Counted from the first letter of the stretch, positions 17,542 to 27,119 are shown. The stretch: DNA of 64,000 nucleotides from Halobellus clavatus (GCF_900107195.1 NZ_FNPB01000001.1:620001-684000); one strand, 5' to 3'. Numbers and translations: made by a program. The notes: generated by a model from the letters alone, not told the origin.

Positions 17542-18375
17542 TTAGCGGTAGAGCGGTTCCGGGGCCGGCGGCATCGACCGCTTGTGTACGCTCTCCTCGT
17601 ACAGTTCGACGACGCGCTCGACCTGCGCCTCGGTGACGTCGAGTTGCCGGACGGTCGCGGCCGTCGACAGCGGGCCGTCGATGTGGAGTGCGAGCACCGC
17701 GTCGAGGGTGTCGTAATCGAGCCCCATCTCCTCCTCGTCGGTCTGGCCGCTCCACATCTCCGCGGAGGGCGTCTTCGTCACCAGTTCCTCGGGGACGCCG
17801 AGGTGGGCCGCGAGCTGGCGGACCTGCTGTTTGTAGAGGTTGCCGATGGGGTTACAGTCGACCGCCTGGTCGCCGTACTTCGTGAAGTAGCCCGTCATCG
17901 CCTCCGAGCGGTTGCCCGTGCCGAGGACGACCTTGTTCTCGTAGTTGGCGACGAAGTAGTTCAGTACCGCACGAGTGCGGACGTAGACGTTGCCCGCGGC
18001 CGTTCGATCGTCCGCGGCCTCGGGGATCGCGTCGAAGAACGACTCGGCGATGGGCTGGATCTCGACGACATCGTACTCGATGCCCAGTTCCTGAGCGACC
18101 CACTCGGCGTCGCTCATATTGTCCTCGGTGTTCACGACGCTGGGCATCACGAGGCCGTGGACGTGTTCGGCCCCGAGCGCTTCCACTGCGAGGTACGCGA
18201 CGGTCGTACTGTCGATCCCGCCGGAGAGGCCGAGTACCGCACCGTCGGCACCGGCGTCGTCGACGACGCCTTCGAGAAACGCAGTGAGGTGCTCCGTGGT
18301 GGATTCGAGTTCCGCGTCCGAGAGCCGGAGGTCGAGCGGTGCGTCCTCTCGCAGAACCGCCTGATTCGTGGTCAT
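17542..18375 (-). CDS. nadE: NAD+ synthase
   Basis: 277 residues. It has the PP-loop SGGIDSTTVAYL near 50-61, GTGNRSEAMTGYFTKYGD for the deamido-NAD site, and the C-terminal KTPSAEMWSGQTDEEEMG. It is an ammonia-dependent NAD synthase without a glutaminase domain and converts nicotinate adenine dinucleotide to NAD+. The start is the ATG at 18373-18375. It is divergent from panE across 135 bp. Nicotinamidase and nicotinate phosphoribosyltransferase genes near 40-43 kb supply the upstream salvage steps. Confidence 0.95.
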   Translation of the reverse strand: MTTNQAVLREDAPLDLRLSDAELESTTEHLTAFLEGVVDDAGADGAVLGLSGGIDSTTVAYLAVEALGAEHVHGLVMPSVVNTEDNMSDAEWVAQELGIEYDVVEIQPIAESFFDAIPEAADDRTAAGNVYVRTRAVLNYFVANYENKVVLGTGNRSEAMTGYFTKYGDQAVDCNPIGNLYKQQVRQLAAHLGVPEELVTKTPSAEMWSGQTDEEEMGLDYDTLDAVLALHIDGPLSTAATVRQLDVTEAQVERVVELYEESVHKRSMPPAPEPLYR

Positions 18376-18510
18376 CAGTAACGTATACCCGCTGTGGACA
18401 CTAATACTCACCCGTTGCGGGACATCTGTGGACGTACGTACACTTCCGAGCGGCCGGGAGCACGCAGCCCTTGCGGAACGGCTTTTTGAATCCGGGGCGG
18501 ACGCTCCCGT

Positions 18511-19437
18511 ATGGAGATCGTCGTCTTCGGCGCGGGGAGCATCGGAAGCCTCCTCGGTGCGCTCCTCGCACGCGTCCCGGACCACGACGTGACGCTCGTC
18601 GGTCGGGGCCCCCACGTGTCCGCGATCCGTCGCCGCGGCCTCCGGGTCGAGGGGATCGAGTCGTTCACCGTCGAACCGCAGGCGACGACCGACGGGACCG
18701 ACCTGGCAGCGGACCTCGTGCTGGTGACGGTGAAAGCCTACGACACCGAGGCGGCCGCACGGGAACTCCGAACGGGGGAGTTCGACGCGGTCTGTTCGCT
18801 CCAGAACGGGATGGGAAACGAGGAGACGCTCGCCGGGTATCTGGACTGTCCGGTGCTGGGCGGGACGACCAGTTACGGCGCGGTCCGGACGGATTCCGGC
18901 GAGGTCGTCTGGAACGGGGCCGGCGAGATCGCCGTCGGGCCCTGGGCGCCGCGTGGTGACGACGAGACCGCTGCGACGGTCGGCGCGGCGATGACCGCGG
19001 CCGGGTTGGAGGTCGACGTGGTGGACGGGGCCGGAATCCGCCGGCGACTCTGGGAGAAGTTGGCCGTGAACGCCGCTATCAACCCGACGACGGCGCTGGC
19101 TCGCGTGGAGAACGGCGCACTCGGGGACGAGCCTGGCACCGACCTCGTCGAACCGATCGCCCGTGAGGTCGGGGCGACGGCCCGGGCTGAGGGCGTCACG
19201 CTGAGCGATGAGGCGCTCGTTGACGCGGTCGGGGAAGTCGTCACGGCGACGGCCGAAAACGAGTCGTCGATGTACGCCGACGTGCAGGCGGCGCGGCGGA
19301 CCGAGATCGACGTGATCAACGGCTACGTGGTCGAGCGCGCACGGGAGCACGGGATCGACGTCCCGACGAACCGGACGCTGTGGACGCTGCTGCGCGCCTG
19401 GGAGGCCGAGCGGGGACTGCGGGCGATCGACGCCTAA
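18511..19437 (+). CDS. panE: 2-dehydropantoate 2-reductase (ketopantoate reductase)
   Basis: 308 residues. The N-terminal dinucleotide-binding motif is VVFGAGSIGSLLGALLA (GxGxxG). The family motif VTVKAYDTEAAA (with the Lys), SLQNGMGNEE, and the C-terminal helical domain with KLAVNAAINPTTAL, which holds the catalytic Lys and conserved Asn, are all present. It reduces ketopantoate to pantoate with NADPH. It lies 80 bp before panB, so the two sequential steps of pantoate synthesis are neighbours. A TATA-like CTTTTTGAA is about 28 bp upstream. Confidence 0.93.
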   Translation: MEIVVFGAGSIGSLLGALLARVPDHDVTLVGRGPHVSAIRRRGLRVEGIESFTVEPQATTDGTDLAADLVLVTVKAYDTEAAARELRTGEFDAVCSLQNGMGNEETLAGYLDCPVLGGTTSYGAVRTDSGEVVWNGAGEIAVGPWAPRGDDETAATVGAAMTAAGLEVDVVDGAGIRRRLWEKLAVNAAINPTTALARVENGALGDEPGTDLVEPIAREVGATARAEGVTLSDEALVDAVGEVVTATAENESSMYADVQAARRTEIDVINGYVVERAREHGIDVPTNRTLWTLLRAWEAERGLRAIDA

Positions 19438-19517
19438 CCGACCGTCGAGTCGGGGGCGAACGCAGACACAGCGCCGGAGCGTAGCCATTGAAGTCCCCGC
19501 TGAGAGATACGTCACGT

Positions 19518-20315
19518 ATGACCACAGTCGCGAGCATACGGGAACAAGACGAGGCGATCACGGTACTCACCGCCTACGACGCCGCGACGGCCGAACTGGT
19601 GGAGGCGGCCGACATCGACGTGATCCTCGTCGGCGACAGCCTGGGGAACGCGACGCTCGGATACGACTCGACGCTCCCGGTCACGATGGACGACGTGGCC
19701 CGCGCGACCGATGCCGTGACCCGCGCGACCGACGATACGCTGGTCGTCACTGACCTGCCGTTTCTCTCCTACGGCGTCGAGACGGCACAGAGTCTCGAAA
19801 ACGCCGGCCGACTGCTGAAAGAGTCGGGCGCGCAAGCGGTCAAGATCGAGTCGGGGCCGCACACCGTCGACCTGACCGAACGGCTGACGCAACTGGGGAT
19901 TCCCGTGATGGCGCACCTGGGGTTGACTCCCCAGCACGTCCACGGCATCGGCGGGTACACTCGCCAAGGGACGACCGAGGAGCGGGCCGCAGAAATCATC
20001 GACCTCGCCGAGGCACACCAAGCGGCGGGTGCGTTCTCGCTCGTGCTAGAACACGTCCCGCGGGAAGTCGGCAAAGCGGTGACCGAAGCGGTCGAGATGC
20101 CCGTCATCGGGATCGGGGCCGGCCCCGATACCGACGGCCAGGTCCTCGTCATCGACGACGCGGTCGGGCTCTCGGCGTCGGTGCCGCCGTTCGCGGCGGC
20201 CTTCGGTGACGTTCGGACGGAGATGCGCGAGGCGATCGAAGCCTACCGCGACGCCGTGGTGTCGGGATCGTTCCCCGCCGAAGAACACAGCCACAGCGAG
20301 GGGCTCGATCTGTAG
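19518..20315 (+). CDS. panB: 3-methyl-2-oxobutanoate hydroxymethyltransferase (ketopantoate hydroxymethyltransferase)
   Basis: 265 residues, TIM-barrel PanB. Signatures are MTTVASIREQDEAITVLTAYD, DVILVGDSLGN with the metal-binding Asp, VKIESGPH and VIGIGAGPDTDGQVLV. It adds a hydroxymethyl group from 5,10-methylene-tetrahydrofolate to 2-oxoisovalerate and feeds PanE. The ATG at 19518 gives the standard N-terminus. In archaea pantoate is then used by pantoate kinase and phosphopantothenate synthetase, not seen here. Confidence 0.96.
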   Translation: MTTVASIREQDEAITVLTAYDAATAELVEAADIDVILVGDSLGNATLGYDSTLPVTMDDVARATDAVTRATDDTLVVTDLPFLSYGVETAQSLENAGRLLKESGAQAVKIESGPHTVDLTERLTQLGIPVMAHLGLTPQHVHGIGGYTRQGTTEERAAEIIDLAEAHQAAGAFSLVLEHVPREVGKAVTEAVEMPVIGIGAGPDTDGQVLVIDDAVGLSASVPPFAAAFGDVRTEMREAIEAYRDAVVSGSFPAEEHSHSEGLDL

Positions 20316-20334
20316 GGGCAGAAACCGTCCGGGC

Positions 20335-20709
20335 TCATCCGAGCATCAGCCGGGCGTTGTAGACAGTCGTGAACGCACCGGCGAGCGACAGGACGATCGG
20401 GGGGAGGTAGTAGAGGAAGCGGTCGGCGTCGGCCGCGCCGAGCAGCGAGATCCCGATCGCGACCCCGAACGCGAGGTACTTCAGGAGGACGAGCCCCAGG
20501 AGTCCGAGGTGGTCGATACTGAGTCGGATCAGCGCGTTCGCCTCCGAGACGGTCGGGCTGTACTCGATGAGCGCGATCGTCGTGACGACGTCGCCGACGC
20601 CGTAGGTCGCCAGCGCGAGCAGCCACAGCCTGGTGAACGTCCTGGCGTCGAACGGAGTGTCGTCGAGCGAAACGTACGTTTCGGAGAGCGCGGTGAGGCG
20701 GGGGATCAT
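20335..20709 (-). CDS. Haloarchaeal membrane protein, DUF5658-like
   Basis: 124 residues with three predicted transmembrane segments, near 32-50, 72-90 and 102-120. TYGVGDVVTTIALIEYSPTV followed by SEANALIR resembles the Asp- and Glu-Ala/Asn-containing signature of DUF5658 membrane proteins. It is convergent with panB, with 19 bp between stops. No enzymatic motif is visible; the role is unknown. Confidence 0.65.
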   Translation of the reverse strand: MIPRLTALSETYVSLDDTPFDARTFTRLWLLALATYGVGDVVTTIALIEYSPTVSEANALIRLSIDHLGLLGLVLLKYLAFGVAIGISLLGAADADRFLYYLPPIVLSLAGAFTTVYNARLMLG

Positions 20710-21168
20710 CGGTCTGATCGGCAGTTGAGCATCGTTCGAGCGTGGTTCGCGTGTGAGTCAAGCATCAACGGAAACGGCGAGGTTGACCACGGGAGTGAGT
20801 CATAGATGCCCACTGGAGGGAGCATCGAACCCCGTTCACCGGGGCTCTCCGAACCGTTCGGCAACCGACTGTGAAGACGCACGGCACGCACGATACGCAA
20901 TCGTCTGCGGCACTCGTATTGGAGGTTTCGTCGTCTTACCGTCCTTCCAGGCAGGATCGGTCCACAGAATGCAAGTCGATGGTGACGACGAGGATGGAAC
21001 GGACCCCTCCCCAGCGGCCGAATCGTCCGCGTCCGCCGTGGTCGAGGACGCTCGATGAGTCTTCGTCAGGGGTACCCGCCGAAGCCGTCGGAGACGACGT
21101 CTGTGCACTGACTTCCGTCATCCTTAAGTCTCGGCTGTGGCTCTGTTTCGAGTGCGAGACAGCCCCGA
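20710..21168. other. Intergenic stretch before tRNA-Gly, no confident gene
   Basis: This 459-bp stretch has lower G+C and irregular codon composition. Open frames exist on both strands (for example 20753-21058 plus and 20836-21108 minus), but neither looks haloarchaeal throughout. Only the last 29 codons of the plus frame, from an ATG at 20969, are acidic (MQVDGDDEDGTDPS). It may hold a decayed gene. A TATA-like CTTAAGT at 21123-21129 could serve the tRNA. Confidence 0.4.
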
Positions 21169-21239
21169 GCGCCGGTGGTCCAGTGGTAGGACAGTGGCTT
21201 CCCAAGCCACTAGCCCGGGTTCAATTCCCGGCCGGCGCA
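21169..21239 (+). tRNA. tRNA-Gly (anticodon CCC)
   Basis: A 71-nt cloverleaf. The acceptor stem GCGCCGG pairs with CCGGCGC and the discriminator base is A. The anticodon stem GTGGC/GCCAC encloses the loop TTCCCAA, giving anticodon CCC (reads GGG, Gly). The T arm is CCGGG-TTCAATT-CCCGG. CCA is not encoded and no intron is present. Its 3' end is repeated downstream. Confidence 0.96.
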
Positions 21240-21331
21240 TTGCTGTTGCGACCGAAGTGAGCAGCGAAATCGCTGCGGTGGGAATTGAATCAGGGAGCGT
21301 CGGGAGCGACGCCAGCGGCGCGACCGTGGTG

Positions 21332-21349
21332 CAATTCCCGGCCGGCGCA
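21332..21349 (+). repeat. Repeat of tRNA-Gly 3' end (copy 2)
   Basis: CAATTCCCGGCCGGCGCA here is an 18-bp perfect copy of tRNA-Gly positions 21222-21239, 110 bp further on. Such tRNA 3'-end duplications are typical att-like scars left by integrases that recombine at tRNA genes. No integrase gene is visible in the window. Confidence 0.8.
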
Positions 21350-21407
21350 CTCCCTCCGATCGGCTCCCGGCCGACGTCCCTTCGACCGCGGTGTTCGCTC
21401 GCGGGAC

Positions 21408-21421
21408 TCCCGGCCGGCGCA
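21408..21421 (+). repeat. Repeat of tRNA-Gly 3' end (copy 3, shorter)
   Basis: TCCCGGCCGGCGCA repeats the last 14 bases of the tRNA gene for a third time, 72 bp after copy 2. A fourth partial match (CTCCCGGCCGACG) starts at 21364. The tandem spacing suggests repeated integration/excision or slippage at the tRNA 3' end. Confidence 0.65.
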
Positions 21422-21513
21422 CGCGCTGTAGTCACACGCTGACGTACCCACGTAGAAGGTCCGTGCGATATCGGTGTCAAAGCACTCATCACAGGCAGCC
21501 GTAACGTGTGAGT

Positions 21514-22626
21514 ATGGATCGAAGCCTCCGGCATCCGCACCCGTGGCTCATCGTCGGGTTCGGGGCGGCGCTGTTCATCACGGCGCTCGTCCACCACGGT
21601 CGGGAACTGGCGGTCGTCGGAAGCGTGAACGGCCCGCTCGCCGCAGTCGTACTCGATGGGGTTCCGGCACTCGGGCTCGCGTATCTCGGATACTGGCTCT
21701 CCGGACGCGGATTTTCCGGGCGGGACCACCGACTGATTCTCGCCTGGTGTCTCGGCGGGAGCGCCCTGTTTGTCGCGGTGATCGGGGCGACCTACCTGAT
21801 CCGACTCGTCGAGGGCCGGACGCTCGCCGAACCGGTCTTCCCGCTGTTGATCGCGGCCGAAGCGGGAGCGCTGGCCGGAGCGATCGCCGGATACTACAAC
21901 GTCCGAGCGCGGATGGACGCCCGTCGGGCACAGACGGTCACCGACGCGCTGTCGTTCGTCAACAGCCTCATCCGACACGACCTCCGCAACGATCTGAACG
22001 TGATCCGCGGCCACGCCGGACTGCTCGACGGCGAAAGCGGGGACGGAGACCGCCGAAGCGAGACGTCGAAAGTCATCGTCGAGAAATCCAGCGAGGCGCT
22101 CGCACGCATCGAAACCACGCGAGCGATCACGAACACGCTGATCGGCGAACCCGACCTCGAACCGGTCGAGCTGACCGCCGTGGTCAGCGAGATGGCCGCA
22201 CAGGTAACGAACGCGTTCGACGTCTCGGTCGTCACCGACGTCCCGGATCGGGCGTCGGTCACGGCGAACGCCGGCCTCCGGTCGGTCGTGGACAACCTCC
22301 TCGAGAACGCCGCCGAACACAACGACGCCGACGAGCCGAAAATCGAGATCGTCGTCGAACGGCAACCGAACGACGTCGTGTTGCGGATCAGCGACAACGG
22401 CCCGGGGATCCCCGACGCACAGAAGGAGACGCTCTTCGAGCCGTCAGAGGACGGAGACGGCGGCGGTGGGCTCTCGCTCGTGCGGACGCTGATCGAAGGG
22501 TACGGTGGGGACATCCGGATCGAGGACAACGACTCCACCGGCACGACGTTCGTGGTGCGACTCCCGCGGTCGGACGCCGCCGGGAGTCAGGAGGCGTGGC
22601 AGGCAGGCGACGACGGCAGCGTGTGA
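21514..22626 (+). CDS. Membrane-bound sensor histidine kinase
   Basis: 370 residues. Four transmembrane segments lie in the first 125 residues (about 11-30, 40-63, 75-97, 108-128). The phospho-accepting H-box follows with His155 in LIRHDLRNDLNVIRGHAGL. The HATPase_c domain has DNLLENAAEHND (N box), ISDNGPGIP (G1) and the Gly-rich GDGGGGLSLV (G2). No PAS or HAMP domain is seen between membrane part and H-box. The start is the ATG at 21514; a GTG two codons upstream (21508) is possible. No response regulator is adjacent. Confidence 0.9.
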   Translation: MDRSLRHPHPWLIVGFGAALFITALVHHGRELAVVGSVNGPLAAVVLDGVPALGLAYLGYWLSGRGFSGRDHRLILAWCLGGSALFVAVIGATYLIRLVEGRTLAEPVFPLLIAAEAGALAGAIAGYYNVRARMDARRAQTVTDALSFVNSLIRHDLRNDLNVIRGHAGLLDGESGDGDRRSETSKVIVEKSSEALARIETTRAITNTLIGEPDLEPVELTAVVSEMAAQVTNAFDVSVVTDVPDRASVTANAGLRSVVDNLLENAAEHNDADEPKIEIVVERQPNDVVLRISDNGPGIPDAQKETLFEPSEDGDGGGGLSLVRTLIEGYGGDIRIEDNDSTGTTFVVRLPRSDAAGSQEAWQAGDDGSV

Positions 22627-22647
22627 GACGGACGGTGACCGCGCCGA

Positions 22648-23553
22648 TTAGGAGCGATCCGGCGGCGTCAACTCCCGTTCGAACTCGTCGAAATCGTCGA
22701 GGTCCGCGGGGAGGTCGTACTCGATCCGGCGCTCCTCCTGACGGGTGGTGAGGCGGTCCTGGATGGGGTCGGCGACGGACTCCCAGCCGTTCTTCACGTT
22801 CAGGCTCTTCGCGGGAATACCCGCGGCGATGTGATGATCGGGGACGTCGCCCTGGACGACCGAGCGGGCACCGACGATGGCGTTCTCGCCGATCCGACAC
22901 CCGGCGCGGACCATCGCGTCGTACGTGACGCGGGCGTCCTCCCCGACGATCGTGTGGTAGTTCGCGACTTCGGTCTGATCGACGACGTCGTGATCGTGAC
23001 TGTAGAGGTGGACGTCGTCGGAGATCGACGCGCGGTCGCCGATCGTGAGTTTGCCCCGGTCGTCGAGGTGGACGTCGTCGTGGATCACGACGTTGTCACC
23101 GACGGAGATGTTGTGGCCGTAGGTGAACGTGATCCCCTTGAAGAACCGACAGTTGTCGCCGCAGTCCTCGAAGAGATGATTCGCGAGCATCGCCCGAAAC
23201 TGGAGTGCGAACCCGACGTTGTCGGCCATCGGCGTCGCGTCGAACTGCCGCCAGAGCCACTGGAGATACTTCGATTCGGGGAATCGCTCGTCGTCTTTTT
23301 CGGCGTAGTACTCCGATTCGAGCGTCGCGTTACAGGGATCGTATCCCTGGAGTCGGACCCGCTCGGCGGGCGAGAGTTCCTCGCCGGCCTGCCAGCGCTC
23401 GTACGCCTCGCGGTCCCCGTGGAGGTCGACGAGCGTCTCGGTGACGACCCGGCAGGTGTCCTCGTCCGATGCGAGTCGGTCGTCGACTTCGTCGATGAAC
23501 GCATCGACGTTCGATTGCGCCTCCGCAGGGAGGGAGACGTCGACTTTTGTCAT
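22648..23553 (-). CDS. Left-handed beta-helix (hexapeptide) acyltransferase
   Basis: 301 residues. The N-terminal half is helical and acidic. From about 145 the hexapeptide-repeat beta-helix begins: ITFTYGHNISVGDNVVIHDD, GKLTIGDRASISDDVHLYSH, then IGENAIVGARSVVQGDVPDH and the closing AAGIPAKSLNVKNG. The H-D-H in LYSHDHDV is the region of the catalytic His in maltose/galactoside O-acetyltransferase relatives. It should transfer an acetyl or other acyl group from CoA to a sugar or small alcohol. The N-terminal extension of about 120 residues is longer than in bacterial maa-type enzymes. Confidence 0.85.
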   Translation of the reverse strand: MTKVDVSLPAEAQSNVDAFIDEVDDRLASDEDTCRVVTETLVDLHGDREAYERWQAGEELSPAERVRLQGYDPCNATLESEYYAEKDDERFPESKYLQWLWRQFDATPMADNVGFALQFRAMLANHLFEDCGDNCRFFKGITFTYGHNISVGDNVVIHDDVHLDDRGKLTIGDRASISDDVHLYSHDHDVVDQTEVANYHTIVGEDARVTYDAMVRAGCRIGENAIVGARSVVQGDVPDHHIAAGIPAKSLNVKNGWESVADPIQDRLTTRQEERRIEYDLPADLDDFDEFERELTPPDRS

Positions 23554-23638
23554 CGACGCTGGGTTCGGACTCAGTGGGCAAATCCGTTCGGTTGTGCGGA
23601 AGAATCGACCGACCGAGCCGGAAATATGTGTGCCCCGA

Positions 23639-26368
23639 TTACTCCCGGCCGCGCAGCACGCCGAGCAGCCGGTAGTCGTGATCGGGCGTGTAGCGGCGGA
23701 AGAGCAGGCTGTTACTCAGCACCGATACCGACGACAGCGCCATCGCGCCCGCCGCGAGAATCGGCTGGAGCAGGCCGAGCGAGGCCAGCGGAATCATCGC
23801 GGTGTTGTACCCGAGCGCCCAGAAGAGGTTCTGCTTGATCTTCGAGAGCGTCCCGGCCGAGATCCGGATGGCCTTCACCACGTCGGTCGGCTCGTCGCGC
23901 ATCAGCGTCACGTCGGCGGCCTCGATCGCGACGTCGGTGCCGGAGCCGATCGCGGTCCCGACGAAGGCGGCCGCCAGCGCCGGCGCGTCGTTGACGCCGT
24001 CACCGACCATCATCGCGTTCCGGCCGCCGTCCTGGATCGACTCGACCGCGTCGGCCTTCGCCTCGGGCAGGACCTCCGCGCGGACGTTCTCGGGGTCGAT
24101 CCCGAGGTCGGAAGCGACGGCACGCGCGGTCCGTTCGTTGTCGCCGGTGATCATGTGCACGTCGACGCCGCGCTCGTGGAGGGCCGCTACGGCCTCAGCC
24201 GCGCGCTCTTTGACCGTGTCGGCGTCGGCGACGACGCCTAAGAGTTCGCCCGTCGCGTCCGTCCCGGCGTCCGCATCGCCGCTCGCCGCAGGGTCCGAGA
24301 GCCGCCCGACGAGCATCGCGGTCTTCCCCTCGGATTCCAGCCGCTGCATCGCCGCTTCGGCGGGGCTCGGGTCGATCCCGGCCTCGTCGAGGAGCCGGCG
24401 GTTGCCCACCAGGACGGTCGCCTCGCCTCGTGACGCTGCTCCGTCGCCGCTGGATCGTTCCGCAGCGGCCGGTGCCGCTCCCGCCACCGTAGCGCGAACG
24501 CCCCGCCCGGGCGCGTTCTCGAAGTCCGTCGCCTCGGGGATGTCGAGACCCCGTTCCTCGGCTCCGGCCACGATCGCACGGGCCAGCGGGTGCTCGCTGT
24601 GCTGTTCGGCGGCCGCGGCGAGCCGGAGGAGTTCCGTCTCCGTGTCGTCGGGCTCCTCGTCGGCCGCGTCGGGATCGCGGAGCTGACCGCCGTCGGGGGT
24701 CGCATCGAGCGCGACCACGTCCGTCAGCGACATCTCGCCCTTGGTCAGCGTCCCCGTCTTGTCGAAGACGACGGTGTCGACGTCGCGGACGCGCTCTAAG
24801 ATGTCGCCGCCCTTGAACAGGACCCCGTGCTGTGCGCCGATCGAGGTGCCGACCATCGTCGCTGCCGGCGTCGCCAGACCGAGCGCACAGGGACAGGCGA
24901 TCAGGACGGCGGAAGCGAAGACGAGCACAGAGAACTCGAACGTGGAGACGGTGCCGCCGGCGACCGCCGGCCCGCCGGCCACGACGCCCCACAGCGGGAG
25001 CGCGTCGACGAAGCCCGCGAGCGCCTCGGGGAAGAGCGCCCAGACCGCGGCCCAGAAGAGCGCGTTCACGATGACTGCGGGCACGAAGTACGCCGAGATC
25101 CGGTCGGCGACGTTCTGGATCTCGGGCTGTCGCGACTGGGCCTCCTTGACCGTCTGGACGATCTGCTGGATCGCGGTGTCGGCGCCGACTTTCGTCGCCT
25201 CGACCACGAGCACGCCGTTCTGATTCACGGTCGAGCCCACGACCTCGTCGCCCGACTCCTTCGAGACGGGGACGGACTCGCCGGTCACCATCGACTCGTC
25301 GACCGCGCTCTCGCCGTCGACGACCACGCCGTCGGTCGGGATCTTCTCGCCCGGCCGGACCTTCATCCGGTCGCCGACCTCGACCGTGTCGAGGGGCACC
25401 TCGCGTTCCTCGCCGTCCGCGTCTATGAGTGTGGCCGTGTCGGCCTCCATCTCGAGCAGTGAGCGGAGCGCCTCGGAAGCCTGGCCTTTCGAGCGCGCCT
25501 CGAGGTAGTTCCCGAGCGTGATGAAGACGAGGATCAGCGCGGCCGTGTCGAAGTACAGCCCCGCGTTCGGGAGGATCCCGACGAGCGCAATCACGGAGTA
25601 CGCGTACGCCGTCGTCGATCCGAGCGCGATCAACACGTCCATATTGGCCGTGCGGTTCCGGACGAGCGCCGTGTAACTGTTCTCGTAGAACTCGCGTCCG
25701 AGGACGACCTGGACGGGCGTCGCGAGCGCGAACGCGACCCAGCCGAAGGGGAGGCCAGTGCCGGGGATGGTCTCGGGGACCAGGCTGGGAGCGAAGAGGT
25801 GGATGGCGAGCAGCCCGACGAGCGGGAGCGAGAGTACGGCCCCGAACAGCGTCAGACGCTTCTGTCGGCGGATCTCGGCGTTGCGGGCCGCGTCGCGGGC
25901 GTCCGCATCGCCGTCCGCCGCCGCACCGTCGCCGCCCGCGTCGCTGGACTGGCGGACGGGCGCGTAGCCGGCCGCCTCGATGGCGTCGTAGAGGTCCTCC
26001 ATCGAGATCTCACCGGGGGCGTACGTCACCTGCGCCTCGTCGGTCGCGAAGTTCACGTCGGCGCTGACGACGCCGGGCGTCGACTCCAGCGCCGTCTGGT
26101 TCGTCTGCGCGCAGTTCGCACAGGTCATATCGGTGATGCCGATCGAGACCGTCTCCGAGACCGGGTCGTACCCGGCCGCCGAGATCGCCTCGTAGACGGC
26201 CCCGAGCGACACCACCTCGGGGTCGTACGTCACCGTCGCCTCGTCGGTCGCGACGTTCACCGACGCGTCGTCGACGCCGTCGAGGTCCGTCAGCGCGCCC
26301 TGCACCGTCTGAGAGCAGTTCGCACAGGACATTCCCCTGACGTCGAGGGTGATCGTTCGGGTACTCAT
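23639..26368 (-). CDS. copA: Copper-translocating P1B-type ATPase
   Basis: 909 residues. Two N-terminal HMA domains carry [11 protein letters not shown] (about 12-22) and [11 protein letters not shown] (about 83-93). The transmembrane metal site is [12 protein letters not shown], with TGES in the actuator domain, [10 protein letters not shown] as phosphorylation site and [13 protein letters not shown] as the hinge. CPC with HMA domains indicates Cu(I) (possibly Ag) export. The soluble ATP-binding region contains halophilic acidic insertions. A TRASH/Lrp regulator lies just upstream on the same strand (115 bp gap) and a metallochaperone beyond it. Confidence 0.97.
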   Translation of the reverse strand: MSTRTITLDVRGMSCANCSQTVQGALTDLDGVDDASVNVATDEATVTYDPEVVSLGAVYEAISAAGYDPVSETVSIGITDMTCANCAQTNQTALESTPGVVSADVNFATDEAQVTYAPGEISMEDLYDAIEAAGYAPVRQSSDAGGDGAAADGDADARDAARNAEIRRQKRLTLFGAVLSLPLVGLLAIHLFAPSLVPETIPGTGLPFGWVAFALATPVQVVLGREFYENSYTALVRNRTANMDVLIALGSTTAYAYSVIALVGILPNAGLYFDTAALILVFITLGNYLEARSKGQASEALRSLLEMEADTATLIDADGEEREVPLDTVEVGDRMKVRPGEKIPTDGVVVDGESAVDESMVTGESVPVSKESGDEVVGSTVNQNGVLVVEATKVGADTAIQQIVQTVKEAQSRQPEIQNVADRISAYFVPAVIVNALFWAAVWALFPEALAGFVDALPLWGVVAGGPAVAGGTVSTFEFSVLVFASAVLIACPCALGLATPAATMVGTSIGAQHGVLFKGGDILERVRDVDTVVFDKTGTLTKGEMSLTDVVALDATPDGGQLRDPDAADEEPDDTETELLRLAAAAEQHSEHPLARAIVAGAEERGLDIPEATDFENAPGRGVRATVAGAAPAAAERSSGDGAASRGEATVLVGNRRLLDEAGIDPSPAEAAMQRLESEGKTAMLVGRLSDPAASGDADAGTDATGELLGVVADADTVKERAAEAVAALHERGVDVHMITGDNERTARAVASDLGIDPENVRAEVLPEAKADAVESIQDGGRNAMMVGDGVNDAPALAAAFVGTAIGSGTDVAIEAADVTLMRDEPTDVVKAIRISAGTLSKIKQNLFWALGYNTAMIPLASLGLLQPILAAGAMALSSVSVLSNSLLFRRYTPDHDYRLLGVLRGRE

Positions 26369-26408
26369 CTTATGTCTAGATACGGGTCCCTCTCTTACTG
26401 CGATTGCG

Positions 26409-26455
26409 CTTTCGAGAGTTCGGGTCAGTCCGGATCGAAACCTTCGAATCGAAAG
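26409..26455. promoter_or_regulatory. Candidate copper-responsive element in the copA promoter
   Basis: CTTTCG at 26409-26414 and CGAAAG at 26450-26455 frame a 47-bp region 41-87 bp upstream of the copA ATG. The right arm TTCGAATCGAAAG (26443-26455) matches the right arm of the perfect repeat in the regulator/chaperone promoter at 11 of 13 positions, and the outer spacing (47 versus 51 bp) is close. The left arm matches only at its outer six bases. Function is inferred from this resemblance. Confidence 0.45.
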
Positions 26456-26482
26456 CCGATCGCGATTTTCGTTCAGCCGTGT

Positions 26483-27076
26483 TCAATCCGCGCCCGCCTC
26501 GAACTGCTCGTAGCGGTCGCGGAACTGCGCCAGACACGATGGGCAACAGAAGTGGTACTGCTCGCCGTCGAACCGCTCGCTGCGGCCTTCGCTCGTGACG
26601 GTGTTGCCGCACTCCGCACACGAGAGCGCGAACTCCGCGCCGCCGACGGCGGGGCTCCACTCAACGTCGCCGACGACGGTCACCGCGTAGTCGTCGATCC
26701 GCGAGAGGTCCACCAGTCCGTCGAGTTGCTCGCGGACGGCGTCGGCGCGCAGTCGCGCGTGGAAGACGACGTCACCCTCGGCGGTGACGAAGACGTGCTC
26801 TGTCGGTTCGGCGGCGACGACGTCCTCGCGGACGGCGTCGACGGCGTCGGACGGGACGTCGAGCGTCACGAGCACGGGCACGCCCGCACGGAGTTGTGAG
26901 CGGTCGACGTCGACGGTGAAACGCCGGATGACGCCGGATTCGCGCAACCGTTCGACCCGGTCTGAGACCGCCGGCGGCGAGAGGTCGACGCGCTCTGCGA
27001 TGTCGCTGAACGGGCGGCGGCCGTTTTCCACCAGGAGTTCGAGGATCTGTACGTCCGTCTCGTCGAGAGAGGCCAT
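26483..27076 (-). CDS. Lrp/AsnC-family regulator with C-terminal TRASH metal-sensing domain
   Basis: 197 residues. An AsnC-type winged helix (LDETDVQILELLVENGRRPF, then LSPPAVSDRVERLRESGVI) is followed by a ligand-binding-like middle. The C-terminal TRASH domain begins at CAECGNTV and continues with FCCPSCLAQFRDRYEQF. TRASH cysteines bind Cu or other soft metals. In Halobacterium salinarum a protein of this architecture (VNG1179C) is required for the copper response of the P-type ATPase yvgX. Its position between copA and the chaperone supports the same role here. The ATG at 27074-27076 was chosen. Confidence 0.92.
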   Translation of the reverse strand: MASLDETDVQILELLVENGRRPFSDIAERVDLSPPAVSDRVERLRESGVIRRFTVDVDRSQLRAGVPVLVTLDVPSDAVDAVREDVVAAEPTEHVFVTAEGDVVFHARLRADAVREQLDGLVDLSRIDDYAVTVVGDVEWSPAVGGAEFALSCAECGNTVTSEGRSERFDGEQYHFCCPSCLAQFRDRYEQFEAGAD

Positions 27077-27119
27077 ACCGGCCGGACGGTCCGTACTCGG
27101 AAGGAATTTTCCCATATCG

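Noticed and set aside
20753-21108. Possible small genes on either strand before tRNA-Gly
   Set aside because: Both frames lack the acidic haloarchaeal composition except at one end, and no motif is visible; they may be remnants, so no gene was called.
21124-22365. 413-residue minus-strand open frame
   Set aside because: It is antisense to the histidine kinase and tRNA-Gly and is Arg-rich, a GC-bias shadow; the kinase frame has clear motifs.
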